A stretch of DNA of 6,498 nt, taken from assembly GCA_023386515.1 (NCBI GenBank), contig JAEWJQ010000252.1, positions 1 through 6,498 of the forward strand, in the 5' to 3' direction. The position numbers were made by a program, and so were the translations under genes. The notes beneath the pieces were generated by a model. The model was not told the DNA's origin, did no database searches, and saw nothing but the letters and a program-made list of their open reading frames with translations. Each line of letters starts with the position of its first letter. Position 1 is the stretch's first letter. Below, one piece after another: positions 5,207 through 6,498 of this stretch. The stretch comes from Pseudomonadota bacterium. GTDB lineage: Bacteria > Pseudomonadota > Alphaproteobacteria > Sphingomonadales > Sphingomonadaceae.

Positions 5207-6498
5207 TCAAAAGCCTTCGGCGCGCGGCAATCGGACTACGAAGCGCGCTCCGCCTAGCCGATCCTCGCGCGATTCGACGGCGATCGCGCCCTGATGGCCT
5301 TCTACAATCGTTCGCGCAATGGCGAGGCCGAGGCCGGAATGCTGGCCGAACGTCTCGCTCTCGGGCCGGATCGACTGAAAGCGCCGGAAGATCGCCTCGC
5401 GCGCTTCCTCGGGGACGCCAGGTCCCTCGTCCTCGACCTGGACGACCAGCATGTCGCTCTGTCGGCCGCCCCAGATCGCGACGACGCCGTCGTCGGGCGA
5501 GAAGGACAGGGCATTGTCGATCAGATTGTCGAACACCCGTTCCAGACGCGCCCCTTCGCCCATCGTCACCATCGCGCCGTCCCCGCGATCGAAGACCAGC
5601 CTGATGTTGCGCTCGACGCCGCGATCGTGTCGCTGCGCGACCAGCGCCTTGAGCATCGCCGCGATGTCGACCGGCTCGAACTTGGCGCGGCTGAGCTGCG
5701 CATCGAGGCGAGAGGCCTCGGAGATGTCGGTGATCAGCCGGTCGAGCCGGTGAACGTCGTCGCGGACGATGGCCAGCAGGCGTTCTTGCAGGTCCGGGTC
5801 CTTGACGTGGCCGAGGCCTTCGACGGCAGAACGCAGCGAGGCGAGGGGATTCTTCAGCTCGTGGGTGACATCCGCGGCAAAGGCCTCGGTCGCGTCGATG
5901 CGGGCGCGCAATGCCAGGCTCATGTCGGACAGGGCACGTGCCAGGCTGCCGATCTCATCGCGCCGAGACGGCAGCCGCGGCACCACCACTTCGCGGGCCC
6001 GGCCGAGCCGCACCCGCACCGCCGCCCGCGCAAGCCGGCGCAGCGGCCGCACGATCGTTCGCGCTAGGAACAGCGACAGCAGCACTGACACCATCGTGAC
6101 GGTGGCCAGCACCAGACTCAGCCGGAACCGCTCGATCCGAACCGTCTGGGTGATGTCGCGCGCGTTGGTGGTCGTCATCACCACCTGGCCTCGCGGCAAT
6201 GGCGCGGCGGCGGTGATCACCGGCGTGCGATCCGGCGCACGCCAGACGGTGGTCGACACGACATTACGGGCCGTCGCAGCAACGTCCGGCCACTGCCGCC
6301 CGTCCTTGCGCTCGCGATAGAGCGGCGCACGGGCCGCGCCGACGACGGTGTCGATGCCCGCGTCGAGAAAGCGCGCCACCGCCTGGTTCCACGGTTGCTT
6401 GTCGGGATCGAGCAGCACGAAGTTGCGCACGTCGAGCGCGCGCGTGTCGGCCACCGTGTTCCCGTCGGCGTCGAACACCCGCAACCGCGCGCCGGTAT
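5207..6498 (-). CDS. chvG: Sensor histidine kinase ChvG, 3' part (5' end outside window)
   Basis: The C-terminal 425+ residues of a membrane sensor kinase of the ChvG/ExoS/BatS group. With its response regulator ChvI it controls envelope, acid-stress and host-interaction genes in rhizobia and relatives. Numbering from base 6484, residues 1-118 are the end of the periplasmic sensor (RVFDADGNTVADTR near the start). A membrane helix spans about 122-142, then a HAMP linker (about 143-197) with RPLRRLARA. The H-box ADVTHELKNPLASL (204-217) has phospho-acceptor H208. The ATPase shows the N-box RVFDNLIDNALSFSP (316-330, N320/N324), G1 EDEGPGVP (351-358), the F-box near 366-370 and G2 HSGLGLAIAR (382-391). 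All catalytic boxes are intact. The frame stays open to the right edge and the first membrane helix is missing, so the gene continues outside. chvI would be expected just upstream, out of view. hprK follows after 18 bases. Confidence 0.93.
   Translation of the reverse strand, partial: TGARLRVFDADGNTVADTRALDVRNFVLLDPDKQPWNQAVARFLDAGIDTVVGAARAPLYRERKDGRQWPDVAATARNVVSTTVWRAPDRTPVITAAAPLPRGQVVMTTTNARDITQTVRIERFRLSLVLATVTMVSVLLSLFLARTIVRPLRRLARAAVRVRLGRAREVVVPRLPSRRDEIGSLARALSDMSLALRARIDATEAFAADVTHELKNPLASLRSAVEGLGHVKDPDLQERLLAIVRDDVHRLDRLITDISEASRLDAQLSRAKFEPVDIAAMLKALVAQRHDRGVERNIRLVFDRGDGAMVTMGEGARLERVFDNLIDNALSFSPDDGVVAIWGGRQSDMLVVQVEDEGPGVPEEAREAIFRRFQSIRPESETFGQHSGLGLAIARTIVEGHQGAIAVESREDRLGGARFVVRLPRAEGF

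Noticed and set aside
5294..6067. Open frame of 257 codons on the plus strand opposite chvG
   Set aside because: The opposite strand encodes intact kinase boxes. The composition here is the mirror of that gene and shows no domain of its own.
1..6498. A new mobile, defence or biosynthetic system
   Set aside because: No transposase, integrase, toxin-antitoxin pair, direct-repeat array or modular enzyme is visible. Most genes belong to widely conserved chromosomal families in a known alphaproteobacterial arrangement.

Overview
The window is dense, high-GC bacterial DNA. Its gene content and order point to an alphaproteobacterium, most likely a sphingomonad (inferred from gene order and protein style, not from a search). 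There are nine protein-coding genes, two of them cut by the window edges. There are no RNA genes, insertion sequences, CRISPR arrays or phage genes, and no gene-free stretch longer than about 125 bases.

Left part, plus strand (1-2296): the C-terminal 392 residues of the DNA recombination protein RmuC. One base after its stop comes a small AAA/ABC-like ATPase of the COG3910 type. A 125-base spacer with several inverted repeats leads to a 74-residue protein built from an 18-residue glycine/valine repeat, which looks like a minimal bactofilin-type beta-helix.

Right part, minus strand (6498 down to 2300): a compact regulatory operon read as chvG (sensor kinase, 5' end outside the window), hprK (short HPr kinase/phosphorylase), rapZ, a mannose-family EIIA, HPr and finally a SpoU/TrmH-type RNA methyltransferase. 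The two junctions rapZ/EIIA and EIIA/HPr are 4-base ATGA overlaps and the other gaps are 10 to 37 bases, so co-transcription is likely. The operon meets the small repeat-protein gene tail to tail with only 3 bases between the stop codons.

The minus-strand genes form the alphaproteobacterial regulatory phosphotransferase module: HPr carries both the catalytic histidine and the regulatory serine, HprK would modify that serine, and EIIA takes phosphate from HPr although no sugar permease is encoded here. It sits directly downstream of the ChvG envelope-stress/acid sensor. This combination is known from rhizobia and relatives, so it is not a new system. The least explained items are the small repeat protein with its perfect hairpin leader, the predicted antisense overlap with trmH, and chvG and hprK sharing one frame with a single stop codon in between.
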